From: Styela clava
Taxonomy: Eukaryota > Chordata > Ascidiacea > Stolidobranchia > Styelidae
Direction of reading: 5' to 3'
Length of the DNA stretch: 64,000 bases
Assembly (NCBI RefSeq): GCF_964204865.1
Contig: NC_135257.1
Location: 6,470,151-6,534,150 of the forward strand
In this document: in pieces, positions 25,053 to 37,571 of the stretch
Layout: each line of letters begins with the position of its first letter
Numbering within the stretch: position 1 is the first letter of the stretch
Notes under the pieces: model-generated
Told to the model about the DNA's origin: nothing
The model's input: only the letters and a program-made list of their open reading frames with translations
Database searches by the model: none
Program-made: the position numbers and the translations under genes

Positions 25053-28000
25053 TTTTAATTTCTAATCTTTTGTATATAAATTATTGAATTCTTATTTTTG
25101 TTCCAGAAGTCAACTAATTTTAGAAATCTCAATGCATTTTTAATTTTGTTATTAGTTTCAAAAAAATATGTTCCATTTCTCTGTTTTACGTTACATTTAA
25201 AATTCAACCTGCTCACTCATTTAATTTGTGGATCTTATTCCGTCGTCGTTCATTAATTTTCAGCCATCAAAATATGCAATTTTATTGAATTTCAGTTCAT
25301 CAGTGTTCTTTTAAATTTTCTTTTTCTTTGAAATGCCAACTAATTTTATGTTCTTCAAAATCTGTGCAATTTAATGAATATTTTGTTGACTTTTTTGATT
25401 TATCATTAACTGTAATAAAATACTGTGACCAATATCATTTTCTGAAAAATTATAGGAAAAGGGGGAATTTCATTACTTCAAATATAGCTTCGTGGTCACA
25501 ACATGACCTATGACCCCAACGAACATGGTTTCATAAAGGGTTGATACGATGTAAATTACCACTTATTGTACTTATTGAACTGTTTCAAATCCTTTTCCGT
25601 CGGATTTCGAATCATCGTTTGTTCTTAGTCAGGATATGAGATCGTTTAGCAAGCTATTCACATGCTCTTTCCGGTGATTTTTTTCATGATTCTCGCTCGG
25701 TTTTTCAGAAATGTCCTATCCCAGTTGTACGAATTTCATATGATTTCCGATGTTTGCTAACGCGTTCTCGCCTTTCCGCAAAAACTTTGTAAACGTTCCG
25801 TAATATTTACAATACTCCTCGAACCTTTAAACATCATGATACGTTCACTTTCTATCATACGAATCACGACGCATTAAAAAAAAACATTTGACTTTATTGG
25901 CATTGAATTGCCATAAGGTAACATTTCATGACATATGTACATTTAATACCTTACCAGAGGTTGTTTTTGAGCACATATACCAGGGGTCGGCAACTTAGAG
26001 CCCGCGGGCCAGATCCGGCCCCGGAGTAAAATAATCCGGCCCCCGACGCTTCACGGCATGAATTATAGCGACAAAACGGCTGTTTTCACGATTATACGTC
26101 TTTACGTAAAAGAATTTATTGTGAGACACGTGTAGACTAAATTATATATATTATATCCTAACAATTTAGTGAACAGCTACGCGTTTACTGAGCTTAGAAT
26201 TCAATTATAATTAGACAAATGGCGACAAAAATCGCAGAAAAGTCGATGCTGAGTGCAGCGGGTTCAATGGCGCAGAAAATATTCAACGCAATGCAAGGAG
26301 GAAATAAAATCCCTAATCTCTTGGAGACATGTATCACTGCTTGATTTTCATGGAAAGTATCTTATTAAAAAGTAAAACTCTATCTGAATTGGACAAACCA
26401 TGGGAACAATTTTTTTGAAGTACATAGTGTACGAACAATTATTTTCGAAAATGAACATTACAAAGAAAAAGCTGAGAACTCAGGATTAATGATGCCCATT
26501 TAGAAAATGTTTTAATCTTGGCATGTCGCCTGATGTCGAAAAGCGTGATGCAACAAAAAGTGTCAAATTGAATGTCATTTGTAATTTTTTTTTTCTTTCA
26601 GTAGGACGACTAGGTTGAGTTCACGAGTTGTCGCAGTCTTCTTAATTATAACTTCTGATCTGTGTGAAAAAGTTGTGATTCATCGGCCATCTGTTCGATT
26701 TTTAACTTTCTAAAAATATGTGCGCCCCGCCAAGACTTGCAACCCCTAATTTTAGCCCGTGAGCGACAAAAGGTTGCCGACCTCTGACATAAACGATCAT
26801 ATCCGACACTGCCAGTCGTTCTCTCAGTGTCTATTTTACGAAATTTGATCATTTTATCAAAAATTTCAACGAGGCAGATAAAAAGTAATTTTGTAGAAAA
26901 TAGATAGAAATTTTGCGACTTATTCGAAATTATTTGCGAACGATTTTGGAAATAATCAACTAATCAATATATATATATATATAATTTGGTACAAATTACA
27001 ACTGAATTGAGAGCTTAACAGTGACATCAATGGACATAAATTATTAATGACGTCATAAATATCATCTTACATGAGATAATATCTAGACCAGACTTTAAAT
27101 AGTGATTTCGGAATAAATTCAGTTTAATTTGACCCTAACATTAAACCTAGAACAAAAAGAGGAAAAAAAGCTCGCAATTAGATTCATATTGTTCATACCG
27201 TAACGGAATCGTTCCCTCAAGACACTTCATTATTGTTATGAAATAACCACTAATTTAGCACCCAATTTAATGAATCATCCCTGACCCTTGATTGGTATAT
27301 CAATCGCTATATCCAATTCATCAATACTGTTGAACGATTCACTTGGTGTTAAAAATTCATTGACGTTTGCATAAGATTTCAAAATTGTTTAACGCATCTT
27401 CAAGCGATAGTTTTACGACTAATTGTATTTTTGGGGAATACCAAATAACTGGATTACTTAACCGATTTTTCATCCCCTCAGCTATTATACTTTATACTAG
27501 CTATTATACAAATATTAGATTTCAGGCGTGGTTCTGTTCGAATTTCATTTCATTTTTTTTTTATTTGCGAACCAATTATGCTAGTAGTTTTCGAAGCGAA
27601 ATTAAAAGTAAATTTTCTGATTCGATCAGGGGTAAAATCACAATTTTGATAATGTAGAAACCCACGCCCAAACCAAAAAACACACAATTACCATCATTTA
27701 CGTTAGTCTGGTACCGGCTAATTAAACAGTTTCATTTATTTTTTCTACGAGCTCATTTCGATACGATCAATGATCATCATCGTCATAGGATTACGAATGA
27801 AGCGAGCAGTGAAAAGCGTGAAATCGTAGTTCGACAAAGTAAGGTTTTGATTTCAACTACCTAGTTTTTGAATGAAAGATAGATAAAATATGCCTAGTTT
27901 CGGTTTATGTAAATAATCCGACTAACTTTATAGCGCCATTTTTGCCCGTCTTCAATATAAAATACTAAAGTTCTAATGATGTTCGTTCGTAAACCTTCAC

Positions 28001-29110
28001 TGTATTTTAAAATCAAACAACTCCGTTGATCTTTTCTTAAAATATTTAATTCAATTACCCGTGAGATTTATGCGCGCATTCCCCTTTGATTCCATTATTA
28101 TCAAATCGAAACTACTGAACTACTGAAGCGAATATTCATTCCCACATCATTTTTTTTTTTAATTCAAAACGAACTTTGCTCATTTCTGTGCAATAAGTCT
28201 AGATTTCACTGCTGGTGGAACTGTTGTCATTATCTTTTACAAATAATTGCATGTTACGGTACGAGTATATGCAAAATTTTTACAGCTGTTCTCAGATTTG
28301 AATATTCAATATATTTGGGCAAATGTCGCACTAAACTACGTAATCATAGATGACCTGGAAAGTTCGACAGAGCGAGGTTATTTTATGAAATGATATTTTT
28401 AGTGATATTTTTTATTTAATAATTATAATCATTTGAACCTCCGCAATTTTCGGTTTTGGGGTGAACGAAGCGACGAGATAAAATCTTAGCTAAAGGATGT
28501 ATTTACTTACATTAGAATCAAACTTGGCCTGCGGAATAAATTTGACAGTCGCGTGCAGTTCTGAAGTACATAGTTAGCCGGGCGATGACTAACGCTATCT
28601 CAATGCCTAACATACGTTGTGGTTTCCCACGTATTGTAACCTACAATACTATATTTTTGGTGCATTAATTAGTCCATTGTTTGGCTTTCAACACTGTTTG
28701 TGTTGAAGAATAAAATTTAATATTTGATATTTGGAGGCACAGCGACAACTTCCTCGGGTATTTTTTGTTATGCCTTTTGTCTCGATAATATAGCGCTTGT
28801 ATGCTAGAACCTAATCTGTGGATGTAAACCCTGTTAATCCGAGTGAATTCGTTAATTCTGTAACTATTACTTTTCATTCCGTAAATGATTAATCGAAATA
28901 GCTTATGTTGTCACATGATAGAGATATTATGCTTGACTAGACTGCGCACTTTCTGTTCGAAGTATAATAGATATTGTGAAACATAATCGATCGACTTTGT
29001 TTGCTCAGTCGTTCTTACAGGCAAACCAAACAATGAGGTGCTGGGCGTTGTGTTAGTTTGGATGCTTTACTTGTTTGTATCTGGAAAGATTTAAAAGAAA
29101 AGCCTGCGAA
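25053..29110. other. Intergenic spacer between receptor and tetraspan genes
   Basis: AT-rich 3'UTR and spacer DNA. It contains the receptor poly(A) signal at 25414-25419, a decayed hAT transposon at 25981-26786 and a short (AT)n run near 26968. From about 27000 to 29100 I see no open frame with splice support and no RNA gene. Confidence 0.7.
25981..26786 (+). mobile_element. Decayed hAT transposon with transposase C-terminal remnant, 806 bp
   Basis: Ends CAGGGGTCGGCAACTT and, on the other strand, CAGAGGTCGGCAACCTT; flanks ACATATAC and ACATAAAC are a 7/8 target duplication. On the + strand around 26435-26570, pieces in two frames read EQLFSKMN..KKKLR and, after a frameshift, AHLENVL. This is the conserved C-terminal dimerisation block of hAT transposases of the GTF2IRD2/ZBED-like kind. 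Broken and not functional. Confidence 0.85.
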
Positions 29111-31744
29111 ATGCATCCGGGTGTGGAATACCTGAATAGTAAACGATTGAGCATAATGGCAATATCGGTATGTATATCAAATAAGAAAGACTTACTATTA
29201 TTATATTATTATTTTATAGGAATACGTACGTCAGACGTCGAGTAATCACCGGCGAACTAACACTTTGTTCATGGCTCACCTCTGCCAGCTTAGACTAATG
29301 CGCATCACTTTCATCTTAAGCAACTAATTTTATTGTGTACGGGCAAACTTCATTCAAAAGTTCATAAATAATGGTCCTTATATCAGTTCATATTTATTCG
29401 TTGAACCAAGGTAGCTCTGAATGTTTATGATAAAAAGCTCTATGTGACTAAATGATTTTCACGCAGACGTCACAGTTCATATTGGGTTTGCTCTGCATTC
29501 TATTTTGGACGGCAAGTACTCAATATTGCAGATATTGCTATGATTCTCATGGATTTGACTGGTCACAATTTTGTCAATGGACAGCGCCTTTACAAGGAGT
29601 TTGGGGTGGAATATTTGTACGTATTCGGGTTTTATAATCTCCTTCTAATTTTGTCTCTTTTATATCTCATGGTTTTCTTGTTCACATTTCTTTCCGTCTG
29701 CCTCTATCACTTCATGGCTACCTCTTCGTTATTTTTTCGTTTTATAATTTTATTTATTACGTCCAATCAATCTCCCCTTACAAATCTATGTTTCAGGCAT
29801 TACTTTGTGGGAGCATAGGCGTAGTGCGGGCATGCAAGACGTCAATAGCGGGGGTGAGTAAAACTAGAAGTATTCATTTATTCTATTGCCTTATCGTGGT
29901 AATAAATGAAACAATGGCGTTTTCTGTTTGACGCATTAAATATACTGTATATTTCAATAGTATATATACAATAAATAAAATAAATTGCTGGACAGACACG
30001 AAATGGACCTATAGGTAGTTATAGTGTTGTTAGTATTCTCCTTGCAGTTAATATGAAAACAATCGGTTTCCCATCTTGCTACTGGATAAATTGCTTTGAA
30101 ATTTTCAGTGGTTAAAGATTGTTGTTGTCGCTATAAATTAGAAGGCTATTATTTTATTCATTTCAAAAATTTCTGTGGGCTCTACGTTTCTTATGTGCAA
30201 TGACGTCATCAAAATAAAGAATCGTGGACCTTGGGGCTGTTCCGCGTTCGCGATCGTTGCTATCGTGTGGTCAGGCGAAGTCGGAAGACCAAGGTAACGA
30301 AAGTCTACGGTCTACGGTTTGCACATGAAAGTCATTAGTGGTTCTGTTGTGAATGTACGCAATAATATCTCATGTTCATATTCATAATAAATTATCTATT
30401 TGAACTTGATTCAGAATTCTTCTCACATCGCTGCGTCTGTTTTATCTCTTTTAACCTCGTCGGCAATGGTGGCTTTGGAAATATTATTAATTACTGACAA
30501 CGTAATCTTTGATGGGACAGCGGATTTCAAAGAACATTGCTTACCTGAAGAAGGAATTATAATTTGGAAGTATTTCCATTATACATTGATAGGAATGGGA
30601 GGCTTATGCTTTATATTAAGCATACCCTCTTGCATTATGACAAGTTATGCGCAATGTGGATGCTGTGGAACACATTGTGATACGGAGGTGGGTGGAAGTC
30701 GTCGATACATAATCATATTGTAGATGTGATATTGTTACAAAATGTTTGTTATCACAATATTTACGTGATAAGGTATTTCATATAAATATATATGAAGAAA
30801 AATTAATGTACAAACATGAATGATATATTTTCAATTGTTTTATTTCAAAATATTCCCTCTTTTGTTACTTTTGGGCCAATTTTGTTTAATATTTTACACG
30901 TTTATTACAAATAGATCAAAACTAAAATCAAAATTGTACTAACATTTTGACAATACATTCTAACCCACATCGATTTTACTGAACGCACGCTATACCAATT
31001 AACCGAATGCATTGAAAGCAACCCGATTATTAGAATAACCCAAAAAATAGCTTGGGTGCATTCGATGTTTCATGGACTTTCTTTACTTAATATGTCGTAT
31101 ACAATGCGAACAAGAAGTAGCCTAAACATACCTATGTTATTTACTTGATAAAAAATGTTTCAGGCCGACTATGAATATTTAAGAAATGATGGTATTTCGT
31201 ATGAAGAACGATTTGCACCACCTCGACACAGTAAGTATTATATACTAATACGTAGTCTAATATTTGAGTGTAATGATAAAACTAACATACAAACATTTGT
31301 CTATCAATGCTCTTATCTGTTTTTAGATATAGAACTATTTCAAACCGTACCTAAAATAAACTTTCCTATTTCAAATATATATTCCGGATTGGAATTTCAA
31401 CTGTGTATTTATTCTCAGCTAAGTTTCGCTTATTCGTTCCAGATGAAGTTAGAGTACAAGCTTGTGTTCATCATTCATGTAATTGTGAGTTACCTGCTCA
31501 TCAACAAGAACGATTTCAACAACATGAGGTTGTACATGCTCAAGAACCAAGACGATATGTACCTATCGATGATATTCTACGAATGGATGCAGAAAACGAA
31601 GGCGAAGGGGGTGATGATAATTTAATCCAGCTTGAGGACGAACCCGAAACTCGTGAGAATACTAGTGGAAGAACACAAATCAGTGAAAATGCACAAGATC
31701 ATCAGGATCCTACGGAACCACCTCCTCCGTATACTATAACGTAA
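29111..31744 (+). CDS. CD20-like four-transmembrane protein with C-terminal PPPPY motif
   Basis: Exons 29111-29167, 29467-29616, 29797-29853, 30415-30687, 31164-31230 and 31443-31744 sum to 906 nt (301 aa). Four hydrophobic segments: about residues 20-37, 67-85, 93-115 and 140-165. The second begins with GVWGGIFALLCGS, which resembles the WGGI..SGS element of CD20/MS4A-type proteins. Between helices 1 and 2 is a Cys/Trp-rich loop (YCRYCYDSHG). After helix 4 comes a Cys cluster (CGCCGTHC), then a hydrophilic, acidic tail of over 100 residues ending EPPPPYTIT. PPxY motifs bind WW domains of NEDD4-family ubiquitin ligases. The combination recalls the ENTREP (FAM189) group, but orthology is inferred only. 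The start is the first Met of the exon that joins in phase 0. AATAAA at 32138-32143. Confidence 0.75.
30081..30217 (+). repeat. Dispersed repeat family, copy 1
   Basis: Shares with 58909-59004 the string TTTGAAATTTTCAGTGGTT, then AGAAGGCTATTATTTT and TGACGTCATCAAAAT in the same order. Lies in an intron of the tetraspan gene. Inverted relatives are at 33609-33670 and 54892-54960. Confidence 0.7.
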
Positions 31745-32721
31745 AATTTATGTACAATATTTCATTACTGTGAATTTAATTATGCAACCTTTTTTGACTT
31801 TTTGTATTTTGGTTGTGGTTGATATATATAATGTAATGATTTACTTCGACAATGCTTTTTGGAGATGGGTGGTCAACCAAGAGTTGAAATTTATTTATTG
31901 TTAAATTAACAAAATATCCGACGGTTATTGGATATGGAGTGTACATATGAATTGCTTTGCTAATACTTGCTTGGTTTCTATTTGGAACTTTGGGAAATAT
32001 AAACTTGAGTGATATAGGATTCGTTACCGACCGACAAAAAGCAATCAAGCGTCGCTTTCGTTTGATCAACATTAATTATATATTTTTTTCATATTCGAGT
32101 TTCAAAAACCTATAATAGAAACCTAGCTGTACGTGGCAATAAAATCCATCACCATGGGATGTTTGCCAGTAGTGCCCAAATATACTTAAGAAACATTGAC
32201 GACATATAGTTATCTCCCAAAACAAGAAAGAGTATCTAAATATAAATATTCAGATTTTTCTAACAGAGACAGAGTAATATTTTGGTTACTACTCTGTAGC
32301 ATAACGTACAATCCACCCTGAAACCTAAATAGAATATCTTTGAATAGGTTAAATCTACCTAAATCTCATCTTGTGTTTACGGCGAAATCTGTCCGCACAT
32401 GTGAACAACCACGAGCTGTGGTTGACTTATTTTATTTATCCCTATTTAACTGTTATTACTAATTTGAGGCTTGAATAGGATCTTCAACAAAAAGCAAGAT
32501 CTATCAAAAATGCTAACTGCCAAATGCATTGTGCCGAACATTTATCAAAAAAACAAGGGAACAAAGCCTAAATATATGGACACGATGGCCAAAACGAAAT
32601 ATTTTACTCGCGATTTCCCCAGAAATCTTACCCTGGAGTAGGATGAAACTCGTAACTTACATCGGAGCATCGTAACTTACCAATCCCGACTAGTAGGCCT
32701 ACCGCATGGCCCTAGCTGTAC

Positions 32722-33394
32722 CAGGGGTGCACAACACTGGCACGCCATACGCTCAAACGTGGCACTCGAACGCTTTTGTGAAAAAATATATGATAAAATT
32801 TTCGGAAAGCTTGGTGGTGGTGGTGAAACTAAAAAATTCGATAGGCTTGTAACAGGACGTATTTAAAAAGCCCATGGTGGAAAATAAAAACGCCATTGCC
32901 GCATCTTATGTTGTAGCAAAAATAATTGCTCTCTATTCGAGGCCATTAACAGATAGCGAGTTTGCTCGAGAATGCATTCAAGACGTGGCAGAGTTGATAG
33001 TCCCGAGCAAACCCATCTTTTTTTTCAAAAAAATCAGTCTCTTGGGGACTAGCCATTGCTAGAAGAATTGAAGAGAAGCGAAAATCTTAATGAGCAACTG
33101 CAATCGAAAGTAGATGACTTCAAATATTTTTCACTTGCTTTTGATGAAAGCTGTGATAAGAGTGATACTGTGCAATTATAAGTTTTCATCCGCGCTGTAG
33201 CAAAAGACATATCTGTTTATAAAGAAGTTGTTCTTCTTTATGACACAACACGTAGGGTATAGATCTTGAATACGCTTCACTATAAAATTCCAAATTAACC
33301 TATATCCAAATTGGTTCCAAAGATTGTGCGTGGCACGCGACAAGATTATATTTAAAAATTTGGCACGTATCCTCGTTTGAGTTGTGCATCCCTG
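32722..33394 (+). mobile_element. Decayed hAT transposon with transposase fragment
   Basis: Left end CAGGGGTGCACAACAC; right end, on the other strand, CAGGGATGCACAACTC. The + strand from 32874 reads AAIAASYVVAKII-like sequence with LTDSEFARECIQDVAEL. After a frameshift near 33060 it continues with RRIEE, FKYFSLAFDESCDKSDT and VFIRAV, the conserved DESxD region of hAT transposases (GTF2IRD2/SCAND3-like). Frameshift and stop codons make it inactive. No clear 8-bp target duplication. Confidence 0.8.
32874..33260 (+). pseudogene. hAT transposase fragment, frameshifted
   Basis: An open stretch of 62 codons (32874-33062) carries KNAIAASYVVAKIIAL and LTDSEFARECIQDVAEL. Shifting frame near 33060 extends similarity through SLAFDESCDKSDTVQL, an in-frame TAA at 33178-33180, and KEVVLLYDTT. 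Only the central transposase region is left; the DNA-binding zinc finger and the C-terminal dimerisation part are missing. Confidence 0.78.
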
Positions 33395-33608
33395 ACTTAA
33401 CTTATAAAGTCTACACTCTACACTGTGTTGCCGGTATCGAAAAGCCTCCGACTTTCGCGTGGCACGAGATCGCAAAATCAAAACGAAAGACAGCCGCTGG
33501 GTGGAATAAAAACTGTGTTACCGTGACTAAATATTAAACAGAGAAATTTTGTGTGAATCATCAAATCTCAACGAATTAATAGGTAGATTAGGAACAAATA
33601 AAGTACAC

Positions 33609-33670
33609 TAATAGCCTTCTAACGACAACAATAATCTATAATTACTAAAAATTTCAAAACAATTGGTCCA
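33609..33670 (-). repeat. Dispersed repeat family, copy 2 (inverted)
   Basis: Read on the minus strand: TGGACCAATTGTTTTGAAAT, then GTTAGAAGGCTATTAG. Same order of motifs as copies at 30081-30217 and 58909-59004. Confidence 0.6.
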
Positions 33671-34742
33671 ATATTCAAAGTGACAGGCGATTTTTTCACA
33701 AGAAGAGGATGGAAAAAAATAGTAACAACAAGAACAACAACAACATAATACCAAAACGCATTTCGTGCCCCAAAAATGGCACAACCTGCGCATATTGATT
33801 TCCTGAACCCAACTGTAGTCATTCAAAAAATTGATTCAAATTTTAAACATATTATATATATATATACATATATTCAATTAATCACAAAATCCGTCGGGTT
33901 GAAGTGAGCATGTGATACCATATTGGTTTTTCTCACATGAAAAGTTCTCGATTTATATGTTCACATATTTTTTAAAACACGCGCAAATGTAAATGAACTT
34001 ATAATAGCCAATACTCGAACAACCTGAAGTAACTATGTAACCTATATGAAATGTGTAAAAGGCGAAACCCTGGAAGTTATTGCGTCGATTTAAAACATGA
34101 GTACATCGTAGTATTCAAAGAAAAATGATCGAACGGGAAACTAGTTGAATTCAATTTACGCTGAGTATTAAGGGCATGCCCACGGAAGATGTATTTGGAT
34201 TCATACCTAATTCAGATATTTATTTCGTCGTTCATGAAACATTGCAAACATTGTCATTTTGTCAACGACACCATGCTCGCCGAGTTGAAAAGCAGACGTT
34301 AAACAAACACCAATGATAAAATTAGAATATATCAACATGGCATGAAATGTCCAATTTAGACGATAAATCAATGATCAAATATATAAAGACGAAAGCCAAA
34401 ACGAAATTTTCAATCAACCAATTATTGGCATGAACTATAAACGAAGGTAGAGTATTTGAACCAGCACTGTATGGAACTTCAACTGTCACATCTACATTGC
34501 ATAAACTAGATTTTTCTTTCTAAAAGGGACAGAGGAAACCATTTCAATAGCCGGAAATCCATAAATACGAAATTCAATTTACCTGTGCGGTAAGAGATGA
34601 TTCTGACTTTCGCCCTCCAACACACGAGTATTGGCGAATGACTATTTGGCGTACCGCGTATATCAGGTTTAAAATGAAAAAGTAACAAATCGCAATCTCA
34701 AAAAATTCATATAAATATATATCTATTATCCGTACGTTTCGT

Positions 34743-34750
34743 TATAAAAA
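34743..34750 (+). promoter_or_regulatory. Candidate TATA box of collectin-like copy A
   Basis: TATAAAAA lies about 112 bp upstream of the ATG at 34862 and about 20-30 bp upstream of a block (TCGTAGTGCAGTTT) conserved before all three copies. The TATA-like run itself is not conserved in copies B and C. Inference only. Confidence 0.35.
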
Positions 34751-34861
34751 TACAGTTAAGATCGTAGTGCAGTTTGTATCGTTGAAATTATATTGACTTA
34801 ATTAAATATTTCAGGTCAAATAAAACTTCATAATATTTGTGCTTTAACCAAAACGATAGCT

Positions 34862-36630
34862 ATGATGTCGAAGACAATGCTGGTCCTTTGTGCTCACTTA
34901 CTGATCTCATTTGGTGACCCTTCAGGCGAAAGTGAGCATATGATCTGCAAAAAAATCAAAAACGTTTTTGAGAGCGATATTCATCAACCTTCGAACAGTT
35001 CACCTTCGCGTGTTCAGCAGGGTCGCCCCGGTAAAATTGGACCGAAAGGTGAAGTGGGACCACAGGGCCCCTCTGGAAATCGTGGACCGATTGGCGTCGT
35101 CGACTACGAACTTGTAAACTCGACTACAAGAAAAATAGTTTCTAAAGGTATGCACAATATAAATTGTTATACCTGTAGGCTATCTGATTTTTTCAATTCA
35201 AATAATAAGTTATAACAAGTCTTTTGCTCGCTCATTTTGTTTTAAAGTAAAACAATTGAATGGCCACATACTATTCGTATCCTCGTAAAACAAATCTTGT
35301 AATTCATTTCATCTTTATATTCAAAGCTATTTCGGACTTGAACGAAAAAATGCAACGAGAATGCAATGAAAAACTTGGAAGACAAGATGAAAAATACCAA
35401 TCTATTGTGGCAAGTTTGAAACAACCATTAGGTGTTTATATAGTTAAACTTATTCTACTTATATTGTCATCAATTTTTCTTTTGCTTTGCTAATAAAGTT
35501 ATAATATATTTTGGATATATTCACGCCTTTTCAGATTCGAGATATATTCTGATAGAAAATATTGCACCCAGAGCTTGACAATATATATATATATATATAT
35601 TGCATAGTAAGCAATTTTTATTTAATTCGACACTTAATTTCATTTGCCTGTTTTGGAAAAAAATGCCACCACAATAAAGCTTAATTATGCAAGTATACCC
35701 GAGGTTCGACAAATAGTGCTGCCTTTTATCATGCGTTAAATTGTATAACTAACCATGATAATATTGAAATCATATACCCTATTAATAATTATGATTTCGT
35801 AATTTATTATACGTTACACATTTATTATATTGCTCCCAACAATTAACTATAAAACATTTCAGGTCACTGCGTAATAGCTTTTGGTGGAATTTGCAGTTTT
35901 ATCTTGAAAGGAGGATGGAATTGGTCAACATCCCTATTGAAATGCACTAACGTAGGCGCGCACCCAGCTGATATTTTCGACAAAGAGCATTTGAACTTAC
36001 TGAAGAATTATATAAGAAAAATCGCAATGTTGAAAACTGACAGCTGGGTGGTGTATTACACTGGGATGCAGTACAACGTGCAGGTATATAAATACAGTGT
36101 TTTCGTATTAACATAGTGATTGAAGTTGCACACACTGAAACAAATTTATTTTATTATAGAAAAAAAACACTGATTTGTGATTTGAAGGAGAAATATTAAA
36201 CCTTATGTATAGGTTTCTTCCTACACGACTTGTAAGTGGAGCAAGTAGTTGTAAATGTGTAGAAGTAAAGTGAACTATGTTTCACTGTTGAGCATATCTT
36301 GCACGTATAATAGTTCACAATTGAAAAACAATATTAGGTGCTTGTTTCTTACATAGTTGCCATGACTACATGTAGCTCTCTAAGACATACTTGATAAACA
36401 AATCCCGACCTCATTGTTTTTTATTCTTCCAGACAAAACAATAAATACTTTACAATGGGGCCAACGGTGGTTATGTAGAATGGTATCCAGGTGGCATTGA
36501 ACCACAAAGTTTATCGGAAGACCATCGTGTTGTTCTTGGAGTTCGTAAAGATGAAACTCAGAAAGAAGGGATGTTCACCCGCATGGAAACGAAAAGCTAC
36601 CATGGAGTTATTTGCCAGTTTGAGATTTGA
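34862..36630 (+). pseudogene. Collectin-like gene copy A, C-terminal lectin segment cut off by a nonsense codon
   Basis: Exons 34862-35147, 35327-35431, 35863-36083 and 36433-36630 (810 nt) match copies B and C exon for exon. At 36442-36444 the codon is TAA where B and C have TCA, so the product would end at residue 207 of 269. The frame behind the stop stays open to TGA at 36628-36630. The part present has a signal peptide, eight Gly-X-Y triplets (from GRPGKIGPKGEVGPQG), a helical neck and the first half of the lectin-like domain. Lost are the EP loop and the final ICQF cysteine, which normally closes the domain. The neck has Cys in QRECNEK where B and C have Trp. A 5'UTR donor seen in B and C is deleted. 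It may be a pseudogene, a null allele or a truncated secreted protein. AATAAA at 36901-36906. Confidence 0.82.
35575..35602. repeat. (TA)n microsatellite in intron 2 of copy A
   Basis: Alternating TA run, found at the same intron position in copies B (about 38588-38606) and C (about 42325-42352), with different lengths. Confidence 0.8.
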
Positions 36631-37361
36631 TATTTACATAAATATAATAATGCCATCTGCACTATACGTTCCAAACGGGAGCAAGGACACGCAGATGGGG
36701 ACACCCATACCCCTATAGAACAACAACAGCATCTAGAAATACAATTCACAAGTACAATTTGCGTTCGTTTTTCAGTTAATTTTATGCTATGACGCGGATA
36801 TAATACAACTTTTCACTTTTAATCAGTTGTTTCTTGACTATACAAAATTAAAAGTTTCCAAATTACTTTATGTATAGATTATATAGAAATTATCCTGCTA
36901 AATAAATGTATCGACTTTTCGCGGCTACAAAAAGTAATTACTATTATGTTGAATGTAATTTAATAACTACATAATTATATACACTAGAAAATATAATGCA
37001 AAGCTATTAAAATGGTTTGTATTGAAATATATGGTTTATTATTCTTTGTATTCACAAAAATACAATGATTTCGAATTTACTGATTATCATCATGTCGTTT
37101 AAAGTGCATCGGTTTGATGAATAAAATTACCAGTTGATGAAAAATACTCAAACCAACTTATTTATGAGATATGTTAGTCGTTCTCACAAAATCAAAAACA
37201 TGTTTTGAATTGAAGTTGCAGCAGATGTTGCAAGAATGACTGCTTCCGACCACCCTTGTTTTATAACGAAGCATATTTAAAGTAGACTTATGTAGATAGG
37301 GTAATCTAAGAATATACCTGTCATGTATGTTCGCGTTATATCGCTAATTACCAACTAAAGT

Positions 37362-37571
37362 GTGAAGTCATTTGGTATGACAACCCTAAACGTCAATGAC
37401 AAACGTGACTTGATCAAAACCATACTTCTCACGCGATGTTTCGTAAATGAGTTTAAATCAATGACTGCATTTCATACTTCAGATAATGCCGCAAGTATAC
37501 GTGCGCATTTGCAGAACCTCCAAAATCAAGGCCCCCGTGCGATTCTTGTCGACAAGTTAGTTACGTTATAG
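37362..37571 (+). other. Short open frame duplicated upstream of copies B and C (B version)
   Basis: Codes 69 residues starting MKSFGMTTLNVNDKRDLIK. The counterpart at 41090-41287 ends with the same KLVTL and stop and shares TILLTRCFVNEF and AFHTSDN. The only indel between them is a multiple of three. No signal peptide, no known domain, no splice evidence. It could be a decayed exon or mere open DNA within the duplicated unit. Confidence 0.3.

Larger units (their letters stand above)
31745..34861. other. Spacer between tetraspan gene and collectin-like cluster
   Basis: Holds the tetraspan 3'UTR, a decayed hAT copy (32722-33394), an inverted copy of the dispersed repeat (33609-33670) and, near its end, TATAAAAA at 34743-34750 upstream of the first collectin-like gene. 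No other supported gene was found. Confidence 0.65.

Noticed and set aside
31155-31625. 156-codon open frame on the + strand
   Set aside because: It is tetraspan exon 5 read through the next intron and then exon 6 in the wrong frame. The spliced model gives the conserved-looking PPPPY tail.
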